Source: Caulobacteraceae bacterium (GTDB taxonomy: Bacteria; Pseudomonadota; Alphaproteobacteria; Caulobacterales; Caulobacteraceae). Taken from it: a DNA stretch of 64,000 nt. Positions 45,848 through 54,658 of this stretch are shown here, piece by piece. The stretch spans positions 1 through 64,000 of the forward strand of contig CANJLK010000001.1 in NCBI GenBank assembly GCA_947475465.1. The letters run 5' to 3'. The translations under genes were made by a program, and so were the position numbers. The notes below the pieces were generated by a model. It was not told where the DNA came from and ran no database searches. It saw only the letters and a program-made list of their open reading frames with translations. The first letter of the stretch is position 1, and the number at the start of each line of letters is the position of its first letter.

Positions 45848-46537
45848 TCAGACCGGTACGGGGCCGAAGATTTCGCGAAAGGCGTCCCGGCCCTTGGGCG
45901 TGAAGGTCACCAGTCGCGTGCCCGGTTCGCGGCGGGCCCAGCCCAGGCCGTAGAAGCGCTCCAGCAAGGCCGCGCCCAGGGCGCCGGCCAGATGACGGCG
46001 CCGCACGCTCCAGTCCAGGCAGCCCTTGCAGAGCGGGCGCCGCAACCGGCCGAGCACCGACAGGTCGATGCCCAGCGCCTGCATGAAGGCCTCTCCGGTG
46101 GGCGTGAGGGTCAGGGTTTCGCCGGCCTCCGTCACCAGACCCCGGGCGATCAGGCTCTCCAGCAGGGTGACGCCATAGTCCCCGGCCAGATGGTCGTAGC
46201 AGACTCGCGCCTGGCGCAGCGCCGGCTCCTTCGGCCCGGTGCGCAGGCGGGTATGGCCGGTGCGCTCGGCCAGGCCCATCAAGGCTTCGATCGCCGCCGC
46301 GACGTCAGCGCCAGACAGCGCATAGTAGTTGTGGCGGCCCTGTTTGCGGCCGAGCACGAGGCCTCCCGTCTCAAGCTTGGCCAGGTGCGAACTGGCGGTC
46401 TGGGCGGTGACGCCGGCCTCGCGGGCCAACTCTCCGGCGGTCAGCGCCTGGCCGGCCATGAGCGCGGTGAGCATGTTGGCGCGGCCCGGATCGCCCAACA
46501 GGGCGGCGACGGCGGCGATGTCTGGACCATCCTTCAT
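45848..46537 (-). CDS. ArsR-family winged-helix regulator
   Basis: 229 aa, longer than the classical ArsR (about 100). The N-terminal winged helix is evident (LLGDPGRANMLTALMAGQALTAGELAREAG, split; then VTAQTASSHLAKLETGGLVLGRKQGRHNYYAL). The C-terminal half contains a short Cys-containing segment CKGCLDWSVRRRH, possibly a metal site. It lies 2 nt from the kinase stop on the opposite strand, and is preceded by an inverted repeat that could be its operator. Ligand unknown. Confidence 0.88.
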   Translation of the reverse strand: MKDGPDIAAVAALLGDPGRANMLTALMAGQALTAGELAREAGVTAQTASSHLAKLETGGLVLGRKQGRHNYYALSGADVAAAIEALMGLAERTGHTRLRTGPKEPALRQARVCYDHLAGDYGVTLLESLIARGLVTEAGETLTLTPTGEAFMQALGIDLSVLGRLRRPLCKGCLDWSVRRRHLAGALGAALLERFYGLGWARREPGTRLVTFTPKGRDAFREIFGPVPV

Positions 46538-46578
46538 CCCTCGATCCTAGAACAGGGCCGAGCGACGGGCCACAGGCA

Positions 46579-46602
46579 ACGTTTCGATCAGAGTCGAAGC
46601 GT
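46579..46602. promoter_or_regulatory. Inverted repeat upstream of the ArsR-type gene
   Basis: ACGTTTCGA (46579-46587) and TCGAAGCGT (46594-46602) match at 8 of 9 pairs with a 6-nt centre. Located 42 nt upstream of the ArsR start, it is a good autorepression operator candidate. It also lies just after the tad operon, so a terminator function cannot be excluded. Confidence 0.4.
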
Positions 46603-46617
46603 TGACGCGGCGGAAGG

Positions 46618-47580
46618 TCAGTGCTTGCCGAACACGTGCATGAGTCGCGCGATGGCCGGAAGCAGGAGTGAGCCCAGCAGGCAGGGGAAGATGAAGAGGA
46701 TCAGCGGCACGGTGAGCTTGGCCGACAGCGCCAGGGCCTTTTCCTCGGCCCGCAGCATCCGCTTCTGGCGCATGTCCTGGGAGAAGACGGTGAGCGTGTC
46801 GCCAAGGCTGGTGCCCATCTCCTCGGCCTGGCGCAGCATGGTGGCCATCTGGCGCGCGTCGTCGATGCCGAGCCGCTCGGCAAAGGCGGTCCAGGCGTCC
46901 TTGCGGGCCTTGCCGGCGCGCAGCTCCAACACCAGGAACCGCAGGTGGGCCACCAGATTGGGATAGCGCCGGGCAAGCTCGTCGGTGACCCGGGTGACCG
47001 CCGCGTCCAGGCTGAGGCCGGCTTCGACGGAGGCCACAAGCAGGTCGAGGAGGTCGGGGAAGCCGTCGGAATATTCCCGCTCGCGGGTGGACTTCCGCGA
47101 CTTCAGGACCTGGTCAGGGCCAAGGATGGCCGCGCCGGCCAGGAGGCTCGCCACCATCACGCCCATGAGGTTGCCGCCCTTGGCGCTGACCACCAGAGGC
47201 AGGGTGAGCAGGACGCCGACGGTGGCGACCACGAGGGCGGCGGCCCGGACTCCCAGATAAATCACCGGCGCCTCGCGGTTGTAGAAGCCGGCCTGCATGA
47301 GCCGGGTGCGCAGCACGGAGAGCTTGGCCGGATCGCGCACCGCGCTCTGCTGGCCAAGTCGCCGGACGCCCGATAGCAGCTGACCGCCCACCAGGCCGGC
47401 GGGACCAGGCGTCACGGTCCCCAGGCCCGGGCCGCCGGCGACGACGGGCTGCATCCGGCCGCGGCGGATGGCCCGCACGCGAAGCTCGCTGACGCCAACC
47501 CACGCCACGCCGCCCACCGCGCCCAGGACCAGCAGGGCGCCGATGACGGTGATCAGGGTTTCGATCTGGGAGATGGTCAT
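46618..47580 (-). CDS. tadC: Type II secretion F-family protein TadC (CpaH)
   Basis: 320 aa inner-membrane platform protein of the Tad/Cpa pilus assembly machine. TM1 (about 8-30) precedes a cytoplasmic T2SF domain (DGFPDLLDLLVASVEAGLSLDAAV, then EMGTSLGDTLTVFSQDMR). Membrane helices follow near 100-140 and at the C-terminus (LFIFPCLLGSLLLPA). It pairs with TadB, 4 nt upstream, and is the last gene of the cpa operon. Confidence 0.93.
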   Translation of the reverse strand: MTISQIETLITVIGALLVLGAVGGVAWVGVSELRVRAIRRGRMQPVVAGGPGLGTVTPGPAGLVGGQLLSGVRRLGQQSAVRDPAKLSVLRTRLMQAGFYNREAPVIYLGVRAAALVVATVGVLLTLPLVVSAKGGNLMGVMVASLLAGAAILGPDQVLKSRKSTREREYSDGFPDLLDLLVASVEAGLSLDAAVTRVTDELARRYPNLVAHLRFLVLELRAGKARKDAWTAFAERLGIDDARQMATMLRQAEEMGTSLGDTLTVFSQDMRQKRMLRAEEKALALSAKLTVPLILFIFPCLLGSLLLPAIARLMHVFGKH

Positions 47581-47584
47581 GAGG

Positions 47585-48544
47585 TTAGAGCCGCATGTCG
47601 ATCATGCGGCGCATGACCATGTTGCCGATGAACATCCACGTCCCGAGGATCGTAAGACCGATCTTCACCACCGGCTCGTGGATCACGTCGCCATAGAAAT
47701 GCGGCGAGGAGATCATGATGAAGCCGATGGCGATGAAGGGGGCCGAGGTCAGGATCATCGCCGAGGCGCGGCCTTCGGAGGACGCCGCCTTGATCTTCAG
47801 GCGCATCTTGTGGCGCTCGCGCACGGTGGAGGCGTTGAGTTTCAGCAGGCCCGTCAGGTTGCCGCCGGTGCCGGCCTGCAGGCGCACGGTGGCCGCGAAA
47901 AGGTCCACGTCGGCGTGCTGGCAGCGCTCGGCCATTCGCGCGATCGCCTGCTCCAGGGTCGCGCCGTAGGCGATCTCGTCGGCGACCATGCCGAATTCCG
48001 TGCCGACCGGATCGGCCATCTCGCGGCCGACCAGGGCGACGGCGGTGGGCACGGGGTGGCCGGCCTCCAGGCTGCGGACAATGATCTCCAGCGCCTGAGG
48101 CAGCTGGAAGCCCAGGGCCTTGGCGCGCTTGCCGGCCGTGGCCTTGAGCCAGACGATGGGGCCGCCCAGGCCTATGGCCAGGAACGCGACGGCCGCCAGA
48201 ATGGGATTGTGCGTGAGGACGAACAGGCCGCCGGCCCCGGCCATGGCCGCGCCCGCGGCGAACAGGGCCCACTTGCGTGGCTCGTAGGTGACGCCGGAGG
48301 CGACGATCAGGTCGGAGAGCCAGCGCAGCCGGCCAGACTTCTCCCCCGCGGCGTTGAGCCCGCGTTGCTTGCGCAGTTCGATAACCAGGGCCGAGACACC
48401 GTCCACGGTCTCGGCGACCTTCAGCCGCTTGTTGACCCTGCGCTTCTGGGTGGCGACCGACAGCAGGCCGACCGCGGCCTGGGCGGCGGTGAAGACCGCG
48501 GCGAAGACCAGGATCAGGAAGACGAGGTTGCCGTCGAGCTTCAT
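47585..48544 (-). CDS. tadB: Type II secretion F-family protein TadB (CpaG)
   Basis: 319 aa, the second platform protein. TM1 (about 8-28), a cytoplasmic linker, two helices near 85-120, the T2SF domain (FQLPQALEIIVRSLEAGHPV, then EFGMVADEIAYGATLEQAI) and C-terminal helices are present. Its start overlaps the cpaF stop by 4 nt. With TadC it links the ATPase to the membrane complex. Confidence 0.93.
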   Translation of the reverse strand: MKLDGNLVFLILVFAAVFTAAQAAVGLLSVATQKRRVNKRLKVAETVDGVSALVIELRKQRGLNAAGEKSGRLRWLSDLIVASGVTYEPRKWALFAAGAAMAGAGGLFVLTHNPILAAVAFLAIGLGGPIVWLKATAGKRAKALGFQLPQALEIIVRSLEAGHPVPTAVALVGREMADPVGTEFGMVADEIAYGATLEQAIARMAERCQHADVDLFAATVRLQAGTGGNLTGLLKLNASTVRERHKMRLKIKAASSEGRASAMILTSAPFIAIGFIMISSPHFYGDVIHEPVVKIGLTILGTWMFIGNMVMRRMIDMRL

Positions 48545-49941
48545 TCCATCACCAGCGGCCGGGAGGGATCGAAGTTGGCGGTGTCGTAGGCGATGCCCCG
48601 ACGATTCATCTCGTCCAGGCAGCGAGGCCGCAGGCCGGTGGCGCGGAACTCGCCGTGAACCGTGCCGTCGGCGTCGGTGTGGGTGCGGTTGAAGGTGAAG
48701 ATGTCCTGCATCTGCACCACCTGGCCCTCCATGCCGGTGATCTCGGTGACGTGGGTGATCTTCCGCTTGCCGTCGGCCAGGCGCATGACCTGAATGATCA
48801 GGCCGATAGCCGAGGCGATCTGCTGGCGCATGGCGTCGGGGCTGATGGCCAGGCCGCCCATGGCGATCATCTGCTCCAGGCGGCCAATGGCTTCCCTCGG
48901 ATTGTTGGCGTGGATGGTGGCCATGGAGCCTTCGTGGCCGGTGTTCATCGCCTGCAGCATGTCGAAGGCCTCGTCAGCCCGCACCTCGCCCAGGATCACC
49001 CGGTCGGGCCGCATCCGCAGGGCGTTCTTGACCAGCTCGCGCTGGCGGATCTCGCCCTTGCCCTCGATGTTCGGCGGGCGGGTCTCCAGGCGCACCACGT
49101 GCGGCTGCTGCAGCTGGAGTTCCGCGGCGTCCTCGATGGTGATCAGCCGCTCGCCGTGACTGATGGCGGCGGAAAGCGCGTTCAGCAGGGTGGTCTTGCC
49201 CGAGCCGGTGCCGCCGGAGATCACCGTGGAGACGCGCGCCTTGACCGCCCCGTGGATGAAGTCGGCGACCGCTTGGGGCAGGGCCTTGAACTCGACGAGC
49301 TTCTCAAGCGTCAGCGGCTTCTTGGAGAATTTCCGGATCGAGACCGCCGCCCCGTCGATGGCGATGGGCGCGATGGCGGCATTGACGCGGCTGCCGTCCG
49401 CCAGTCGGGCGTCGACCATGGGCTGGCTCTCGTCGATACGGCGGCCAACGCCGGCGACGATGCGGTTGACGATGCGCAGCAGATGGTCGTTGTCACGGAA
49501 CCTGACCTGGGTGAGCTCCAGTTCGCCGCGCCGCTCCACATAGACCTGGAACGGGCCGTTGATCAGGATGTCGTTGATGCTCTCGTCCTTGAGCAGCGGC
49601 TCAAGCGGCCCCAGGCCCACCATCTCGTCGTAGATCGAGGCGCCAAGGTCCTGAAGCTCGGTGGTGTTGAGCGCCATTCGTTCGCCGCGCGCGAAATCGG
49701 CGACCAGGGTCATGACTTCCTTGCGCAGGTCGGCCTCGGAAAGCTTGTCGAGCTTGGCCAGGTCCAGCTCGTCGATCAGCCGCGAGTGCAGGCGCAGGTG
49801 CATGTCGAGCACGCTGGAGGCGCCGGGCTTGGTGGTCTGGGCGGACTGGCGCGGCGCCGGCGCCGGCGCGGGGGCGGCAGGCTCCGGCGCCTTTGTCTCA
49901 AGCGCGGGCGCGACCACCTTAGCGAGGCTGAAGCGCGCCAT
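48541..49941 (-). CDS. cpaF: Tad/Cpa pilus assembly ATPase CpaF (TadA)
   Basis: 466 aa hexameric secretion ATPase that powers pilin polymerisation and, in Tad systems, also retraction. Walker A GGTGSGKT is at 243-250. The Asp box [19 protein letters not shown] and the His box [15 protein letters not shown] are also present. The N-terminal 40 residues are a Pro/Ala linker. It overlaps both cpaE and tadB by a few bases, so the whole series is one operon. Confidence 0.95.
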   Translation of the reverse strand: MARFSLAKVVAPALETKAPEPAAPAPAPAPRQSAQTTKPGASSVLDMHLRLHSRLIDELDLAKLDKLSEADLRKEVMTLVADFARGERMALNTTELQDLGASIYDEMVGLGPLEPLLKDESINDILINGPFQVYVERRGELELTQVRFRDNDHLLRIVNRIVAGVGRRIDESQPMVDARLADGSRVNAAIAPIAIDGAAVSIRKFSKKPLTLEKLVEFKALPQAVADFIHGAVKARVSTVISGGTGSGKTTLLNALSAAISHGERLITIEDAAELQLQQPHVVRLETRPPNIEGKGEIRQRELVKNALRMRPDRVILGEVRADEAFDMLQAMNTGHEGSMATIHANNPREAIGRLEQMIAMGGLAISPDAMRQQIASAIGLIIQVMRLADGKRKITHVTEITGMEGQVVQMQDIFTFNRTHTDADGTVHGEFRATGLRPRCLDEMNRRGIAYDTANFDPSRPLVME

Positions 49942-51146
49942 CAGGCGGCCCGGGAGGCGTGGCCGGGCTGGGCCGCGCGGCGGGCCGGCTGGGTCGCCAG
50001 GCGCTCGACCAACTGCTGGATGTCCTTGACGATCTTCGACTTGGGCCGGTGCTGGGCGATGGGCCCGCCAAGGTTCACCGATGCGGCCGCGGCCTCCCAG
50101 TCGGAGCTGATCCCACCCTCGGCCTTGCAGCCCAGCGCCCGCTCGGCCTCGGCTGTGGACGGCGCGGGCCCGAACATCCGGCTGGCCAGGCGATTGAGCA
50201 CGATGCGAGGCTTAAGGCCCGAGGCCATCGCATGCTCCAGCTCATCGGAGAGCGCCCGGGCCGCGATCAGGGCGGGCACGGTCAGTTCGGAGACCACCAG
50301 CACCTCGTCACAGCCGGACAGCGCCTCCAGCGACCAGGCGCGCCGGTGGCGCGGCATGTCGATGACCACCCAGTCGTAGCTTTCGCAGGCCACCTCCAAC
50401 ATCTTCAACACCGCCTCGCGGCCGATGGCGTCGAAGGCGGACGGGTCGCGGGCCGCGGCCAGCAGGTCCAACTGCTTGGTCACCGGTGTGACAAAGGCCT
50501 GCAGCATGGCCGGGTCGATGCGGTCGGCTGCGGCGCCGAAATCGCCCAGCTTCATGGACGGCTGGGCGCCCAGATAGGCTGCGGCCGCGCCATCGGCGAG
50601 GTTGAGGTCGATCAGGCAGACGCTCTTCTCTTTCGCCTGGCGGGCGCAAAGGGCGGTGGCGATCTCGACGGCGATGGTGGTGCCGCCGGAGCCGCCCACG
50701 GCGCCGACCACCGCCCAGCAGCGCGAGGCGCCGTCGGCCTGGGGCGCGGACGCGGGCGCCGCGGCGGCCGTCTGGCTCATCAGTCCGGCCACGGCGACGG
50801 CGATATGTTCGGCGCTGAACGGGGCGTCGAGCACGTCGGAGCGTTCAAGCCGAAGCAGGTTGCGCACCACCCCGGTGGGCAGCCGCTCGCCGACCATCAG
50901 AACCGGCGGCGGCGCCGGGCAGGCAGCCAGCGCCTGGACGGCGGAGGCCAGGGCCTGGGCGGTGCAGGCGTCGGCGTCAATCAGGATCAGGTCGGCGTCG
51001 GCGGGGCCCACGCCGGTCAGTCGCTCCAGACCCACCACCTCGACCGTGGCGCCGGCCAGAGGCTCGGCCGCCAGGCTGGCGAGCGCGCTTCCGGCGACAA
51101 GGACACGGCGGCCGGTCATCGGAGCTTTCGGGGGAGAGGCTTTCAT
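49941..51146 (-). CDS. cpaE: Pilus assembly protein CpaE (TadZ), ParA-like
   Basis: 401 aa. A receiver-like N-terminal domain (about 10-125) is followed by a ParA/MinD-type ATPase domain. Its P-loop reads GGSGGTT (151-157), without the usual lysine. CpaE/TadZ proteins often deviate here but usually as GGVGAST, so this is a further variant. They localise the pilus to the cell pole. It starts 42 nt after the secretin gene, with no cpaD between. Confidence 0.88.
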   Translation of the reverse strand: MKASPPKAPMTGRRVLVAGSALASLAAEPLAGATVEVVGLERLTGVGPADADLILIDADACTAQALASAVQALAACPAPPPVLMVGERLPTGVVRNLLRLERSDVLDAPFSAEHIAVAVAGLMSQTAAAAPASAPQADGASRCWAVVGAVGGSGGTTIAVEIATALCARQAKEKSVCLIDLNLADGAAAAYLGAQPSMKLGDFGAAADRIDPAMLQAFVTPVTKQLDLLAAARDPSAFDAIGREAVLKMLEVACESYDWVVIDMPRHRRAWSLEALSGCDEVLVVSELTVPALIAARALSDELEHAMASGLKPRIVLNRLASRMFGPAPSTAEAERALGCKAEGGISSDWEAAAASVNLGGPIAQHRPKSKIVKDIQQLVERLATQPARRAAQPGHASRAA

Positions 51147-51188
51147 CGACGCACTTTCAAAGCAAATTACTGGTGGCCGGAACGCCGC

Positions 51189-52514
51189 CTACTGGCGGGC
51201 GCCCCGGTCGCGGGAGAGGGACTTGTCGAGGGCGTGACCGTCGAGGATCAGGTCCGGCGCGAAGGGCTCCGGCCCGCCAAGCCCGGTGATCTTCGCGGCG
51301 CTGGCGAAGTCCTTGGCGACGGCCAGCCTGGGGGTGACGATGATGACGAGCTCGGTCTCGTTGCGCTTCCACCTGACCGAGCGGAACAGCGTGCCGACGA
51401 TGGGGATGTCGCCCAGGAAGGGGAACTGGCGAACGGTGTTGGCGTAGTCGCGCTGAAAGAGCCCGCCGATGGCCAGGGATTCCCCGTCATGCAATTCGAC
51501 GGTGGTGTTGGCGCTGCGGGTGATCAGGCCGGGGACGGTGACGCCGGCGATCTTGACGGCGTTGGCGGCGTCGAGCTCGCTGACCTCGGGGTTCACCTGA
51601 AGGCGGATCAGGCCGTTGTCCTGGACGAGGGGTTGGAAGTTGAGCTTCACCCCGTAGGAGCGGAATTCCAGGGTGATCTGGTTGAGGCCGGTGGGCACCG
51701 GGTAGGGAAACTCGCCGCCGGCCAGGAAGCTGGCCTTCTCACCCGAAAGCGCCACCAAATTCGGGCGGGCCAAGGTGCGCACGATGCCCTTCTCCTCCAG
51801 CGCCTCCAGAGCCGCGTCGAGGGTCAGGGCGCCGACCTTGCCGTGGAACTGCACGACCCCGTTGGGCGGAGTGACGCCGATCAGCCCGCTGCCCCAGGTC
51901 GCCACCGACTTGCCGTCGGTGATCGTGCCGCTAAAGCCGATGTCCTGCAGGGCCGCGCGGCTGGCCTCGAGGATGCGGACCTCGAGAACCACTTCCTGGG
52001 AGGCCCGCACGGTCATGGCCGAGGTGGCGGCGTTGGGGGCGAAGCGGTCGGCCAGGGCCTTGGCGCGGGTCGCCACGCTGGCGCTGGTGACGTTGCCGGT
52101 GAGCATCAGGCCTTCGCCCACCGTGCGGACCCGGATTCCTTCTCCGGGGAAGGCGGCCGTCAGGTCGGATTCCAGGGAGCCGGCGTCATAGCCGACCCGC
52201 ACGTCGATGACCTCCTGAAGGTGACCGCCCGGGCCGTAGACCAGCAGGTTGGTGGAGCCCACCGCAACGCCGCGGACGTAGAAGCTATGGTCGGTGGTGG
52301 CGACCACCTCGGCGGTGTCGGTCTGGGCCACCACGATCTTGCTGGCCGACTGGTCGAGACGGAAGGACATGGACTTGTCCACCGGCACGAAGATCACCCG
52401 GCTAGGGGCCGGCTCGCTGCGCAGGACCTGGGCGCGGGCCGGCGTGCTCGAGGCGGCCGCCGCGGCGCCGACCGCCAGGGCGGCGCAAAGGGCGGAGGCG
52501 AGGGTGCGGAACAT
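51189..52514 (-). CDS. cpaC: Tad/Cpa pilus outer membrane secretin CpaC (RcpA)
   Basis: About 441 aa. The start at 52514 gives a signal peptide (LASALCAALAVGAAAAA...ARAQ) and follows GGAG; an in-frame ATG at 52538 overlapping the cpaB stop is an alternative. The pilus-type N-terminal domain (DKSMSFRLDQSASKIVVAQ) and a BON-like segment precede the secretin domain. That domain shows the typical VPGLITRSANTTVELHDGES and GLFQRDYANTVRQFPFLGDIPIVGTLF pattern in pieces. It forms the outer membrane pore. Confidence 0.92.
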   Translation of the reverse strand: MFRTLASALCAALAVGAAAAASSTPARAQVLRSEPAPSRVIFVPVDKSMSFRLDQSASKIVVAQTDTAEVVATTDHSFYVRGVAVGSTNLLVYGPGGHLQEVIDVRVGYDAGSLESDLTAAFPGEGIRVRTVGEGLMLTGNVTSASVATRAKALADRFAPNAATSAMTVRASQEVVLEVRILEASRAALQDIGFSGTITDGKSVATWGSGLIGVTPPNGVVQFHGKVGALTLDAALEALEEKGIVRTLARPNLVALSGEKASFLAGGEFPYPVPTGLNQITLEFRSYGVKLNFQPLVQDNGLIRLQVNPEVSELDAANAVKIAGVTVPGLITRSANTTVELHDGESLAIGGLFQRDYANTVRQFPFLGDIPIVGTLFRSVRWKRNETELVIIVTPRLAVAKDFASAAKITGLGGPEPFAPDLILDGHALDKSLSRDRGARQ

Positions 52515-52534
52515 GGGAGTCGTCTCCGGGCGCA

Positions 52535-53512
52535 TCATTGGGCGGGCGCCGGGGTGGGAATGAACACGGCGGTCATCGGCGTGGGCGCCGGAGCCGGCGC
52601 CGTGGGAGCGGGCGGAGGCGGCGGCGGGCTGCGCCCCCCGCCCTTTCCGCCGCCGTTGGCGACGATCATGATCAGGCGCGGGCCGTAGTCGTAGACAGGC
52701 CGGGGGCCGCCATCGGCGCGGGGCGGGCCAGAGCGGACGGGCCGTCCGCCGCCCCCGCCGCCCCCGCCGCCGCCAAAGGCATTGGTGCGAACCAGATAGG
52801 TCTGGGCGATCTCGGCGGCGCCGGTCTTGCGAAGCGCCAGGGAGAGCTTTCCCAGATCGCCGGCCACGGCCAGCTTCTGAGCGTCGGGGACGGAGACTTC
52901 CAAGGTGGCGGTGGTGGGCGCAGTGGGCTTGTTCGAGGTCAGGTCGGCGTTCAGGTCGACGCCCAGCAGGCGGACGTCCTGGATCACGACTTCCGACACG
53001 AAGTTGCGCCGCTCGCCGGTGGGCGTCAGGTCGCGCATGAGCACCACGTCCACCCGGTCGCCGGGAAGCGCATGGCCGCCGACGCCGGTGACGTCGGTGA
53101 CCTTGATCGTATAGGCGCGCATGCCGTCGGCGATCTCGGCGGCCACCGAGGCGCGGGCGCCGGGCCCGGACAGCTTTGACGGCATCAGGGGTTCGCGCGC
53201 GGCGATGGCGGTCAGCGCGACCGGGGCTGCGCCGTTATCCTGCCGAAGAACCTGGTCGATGCTGGAGAACGAACCTTCGGGCACGGCGTTCGACGGCAGT
53301 TTGATGAGTTCGACCTTCCCCGCCTCGAGGCGGTCGCCGAACTTCAGGGGCCCGCGCGCCACCACGACAGGCACGCCGACGGCGGGCGGCGCGGCGGCCA
53401 TCGAGGCGGCATGTGTCCTGGCGCTGTTGGGCAAGATCGCCTTGGCGACGAAAAGAGCGGCAAGTCCCAGCACAGCCGAGGCGCCCAGGCTTACGATTGT
53501 CACTACCCGCAT
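52535..53512 (-). CDS. cpaB: Tad/Cpa pilus assembly protein CpaB (RcpC)
   Basis: 325 aa with an N-terminal membrane anchor (TIVSLGASAVLGLAALFVAK). The SAF/RcpC domain (VPVVVARGPLKFGDRLEAGKVE; then ALPGDRVDVVLMRDL) follows. After residue about 245 the protein has an unusual tail: a run of ten glycines, then an Arg/Gly/Pro stretch and a PPPPPPAPTAP tail. It is the first gene of the operon. The upstream 213-nt spacer shared with the aldo/keto reductase gene must hold its promoter. Confidence 0.9.
   Translation of the reverse strand: MRVVTIVSLGASAVLGLAALFVAKAILPNSARTHAASMAAAPPAVGVPVVVARGPLKFGDRLEAGKVELIKLPSNAVPEGSFSSIDQVLRQDNGAAPVALTAIAAREPLMPSKLSGPGARASVAAEIADGMRAYTIKVTDVTGVGGHALPGDRVDVVLMRDLTPTGERRNFVSEVVIQDVRLLGVDLNADLTSNKPTAPTTATLEVSVPDAQKLAVAGDLGKLSLALRKTGAAEIAQTYLVRTNAFGGGGGGGGGGRPVRSGPPRADGGPRPVYDYGPRLIMIVANGGGKGGGRSPPPPPPAPTAPAPAPTPMTAVFIPTPAPAQ
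52746..52774. repeat. Pure C/G tract of CCGCC units encoding poly-Gly in CpaB
   Basis: 29 nt without A or T, composed of CCGCC/CCGCCC units. It encodes the ten-glycine run on the minus strand. Such tracts are slippage-prone and their length may vary among strains. Confidence 0.7.
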
Positions 53513-53670
53513 TGATCGGCCGCCCGAGAAAAAGCTTTGCAGATCGTACGGTTAGGGGTGCGGCATTGCGATATCGCCAACAAACGCGGTGAAGATCGAT
53601 CAAGCTTTCTGGGCGGTAATCATGTCTGCCGGTCTGGCGGCCTGCGCAGAAAACGCTAGGGTCCGCGCCG

Positions 53671-53690
53671 CGAAGCGGGAGACCGCTTCG
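53671..53690 (+). other. Perfect 8-bp hairpin in the leader of the aldo/keto reductase gene
   Basis: CGAAGCGG and CCGCTTCG enclose the tetraloop GAGA, a stable GNRA loop. It lies 36 nt upstream of the ATG at 53726. It could be a leader structure or the terminator of an upstream transcript; there is no T-run. Confidence 0.5.
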
Positions 53691-53725
53691 GACTATCAAA
53701 TGGCAAGCGGCAAGGAGCTGGTAGG

Positions 53726-54655
53726 ATGAAGTTGCGTCGGTTGGGGAACTCGGGCCTGAAGGTCAGCGAAGTCGGGTTGGGCTGCAACAACTTCGGCATG
53801 CGGATCGACCAGGCCGGGACGCAGGCGGTGGTCGATGCGGCGATCGAGGCCGGAATCACCCTGTTCGACACCGCCGATATCTACGGCGACACCCAGTCGG
53901 AGGTCTTCCTGGGCAAGGCGCTCGGCAAGCGGCGCCAGGACATCGTGCTGGCCACCAAATTCGGCATGAAGGTCCAGGGTGACGACCGGCGTTTCGGCGG
54001 CTCGCGCCGCTGGATGATGCGCGCGGTGGAAGACAGCCTCAAGCGCCTGGGCACCGACTACATCGACCTGTACCAGTTGCACGCGCCGGATGCGGACACC
54101 CCGATCGACGAGACCCTGCGCGGCCTCGACGATCTCGTGACCCAGGGCAAGGTTCGATACATCGGCAATTCCAACTTCAAGGGCTGGCAGATCGCCGACG
54201 CCGACTGGAGCGCGGCGGGCGGCGCCCGGTTCGTCTCGGCGCAGAACCTCTATTCCCTGCTGGAGCGTGACGTGGAGAAGGAGGTCATCCCGGCCTGCGA
54301 CCACTTCGGTCTGGGCTTCCTGCCGTTCTTCCCCCTGGCCTCGGGCCTGCTCAGCGGCAAGTACAAGCGCGGCGTCAAGCCGGCCGAAGGCACCCGCCTG
54401 GCGGCCTGGGGCGAACGCGGCGCCAAGGCCATGAGCGACGCCAACTTCGACAAGGTCGAGGCGCTGACGGCCTGGGCCGAGGCCCGTGGCCATTCAATGC
54501 TGGACCTCGCCTTCGCCTGGCTGCTCGGCAACCCGGTGGTCTCCTCGGTGATCGCCGGCGCCACCAACGCCGACCAGGTCAAGGCCAATGTCGCCACCGC
54601 CGCGTGGGAACTGACGCCAGACGAGGTCGACGAGGTCCGCAAGCTGGTCTCCTGA
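53726..54655 (+). CDS. Aldo/keto reductase
   Basis: 309 aa NADPH-dependent carbonyl reductase. The catalytic tetrad is visible: DTADIYGDTQSE (Asp and Tyr), LATKFGMK (Lys) and YQLHAPD (His). The cofactor segment near the C-terminus reads SSVIAGATNADQVKAN. It has a good ribosome site (GGAG and AGGATG context). Substrate is unknown. It lies 3 nt upstream of the CoA transferase gene and is co-transcribed. Confidence 0.93.
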   Translation: MKLRRLGNSGLKVSEVGLGCNNFGMRIDQAGTQAVVDAAIEAGITLFDTADIYGDTQSEVFLGKALGKRRQDIVLATKFGMKVQGDDRRFGGSRRWMMRAVEDSLKRLGTDYIDLYQLHAPDADTPIDETLRGLDDLVTQGKVRYIGNSNFKGWQIADADWSAAGGARFVSAQNLYSLLERDVEKEVIPACDHFGLGFLPFFPLASGLLSGKYKRGVKPAEGTRLAAWGERGAKAMSDANFDKVEALTAWAEARGHSMLDLAFAWLLGNPVVSSVIAGATNADQVKANVATAAWELTPDEVDEVRKLVS

Positions 54656-54658
54656 CCG

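Noticed and set aside
53513..53725. CtrA-type binding site upstream of cpaB
   Set aside because: No TTAA-N7-TTAA pattern is seen on either strand in this spacer.
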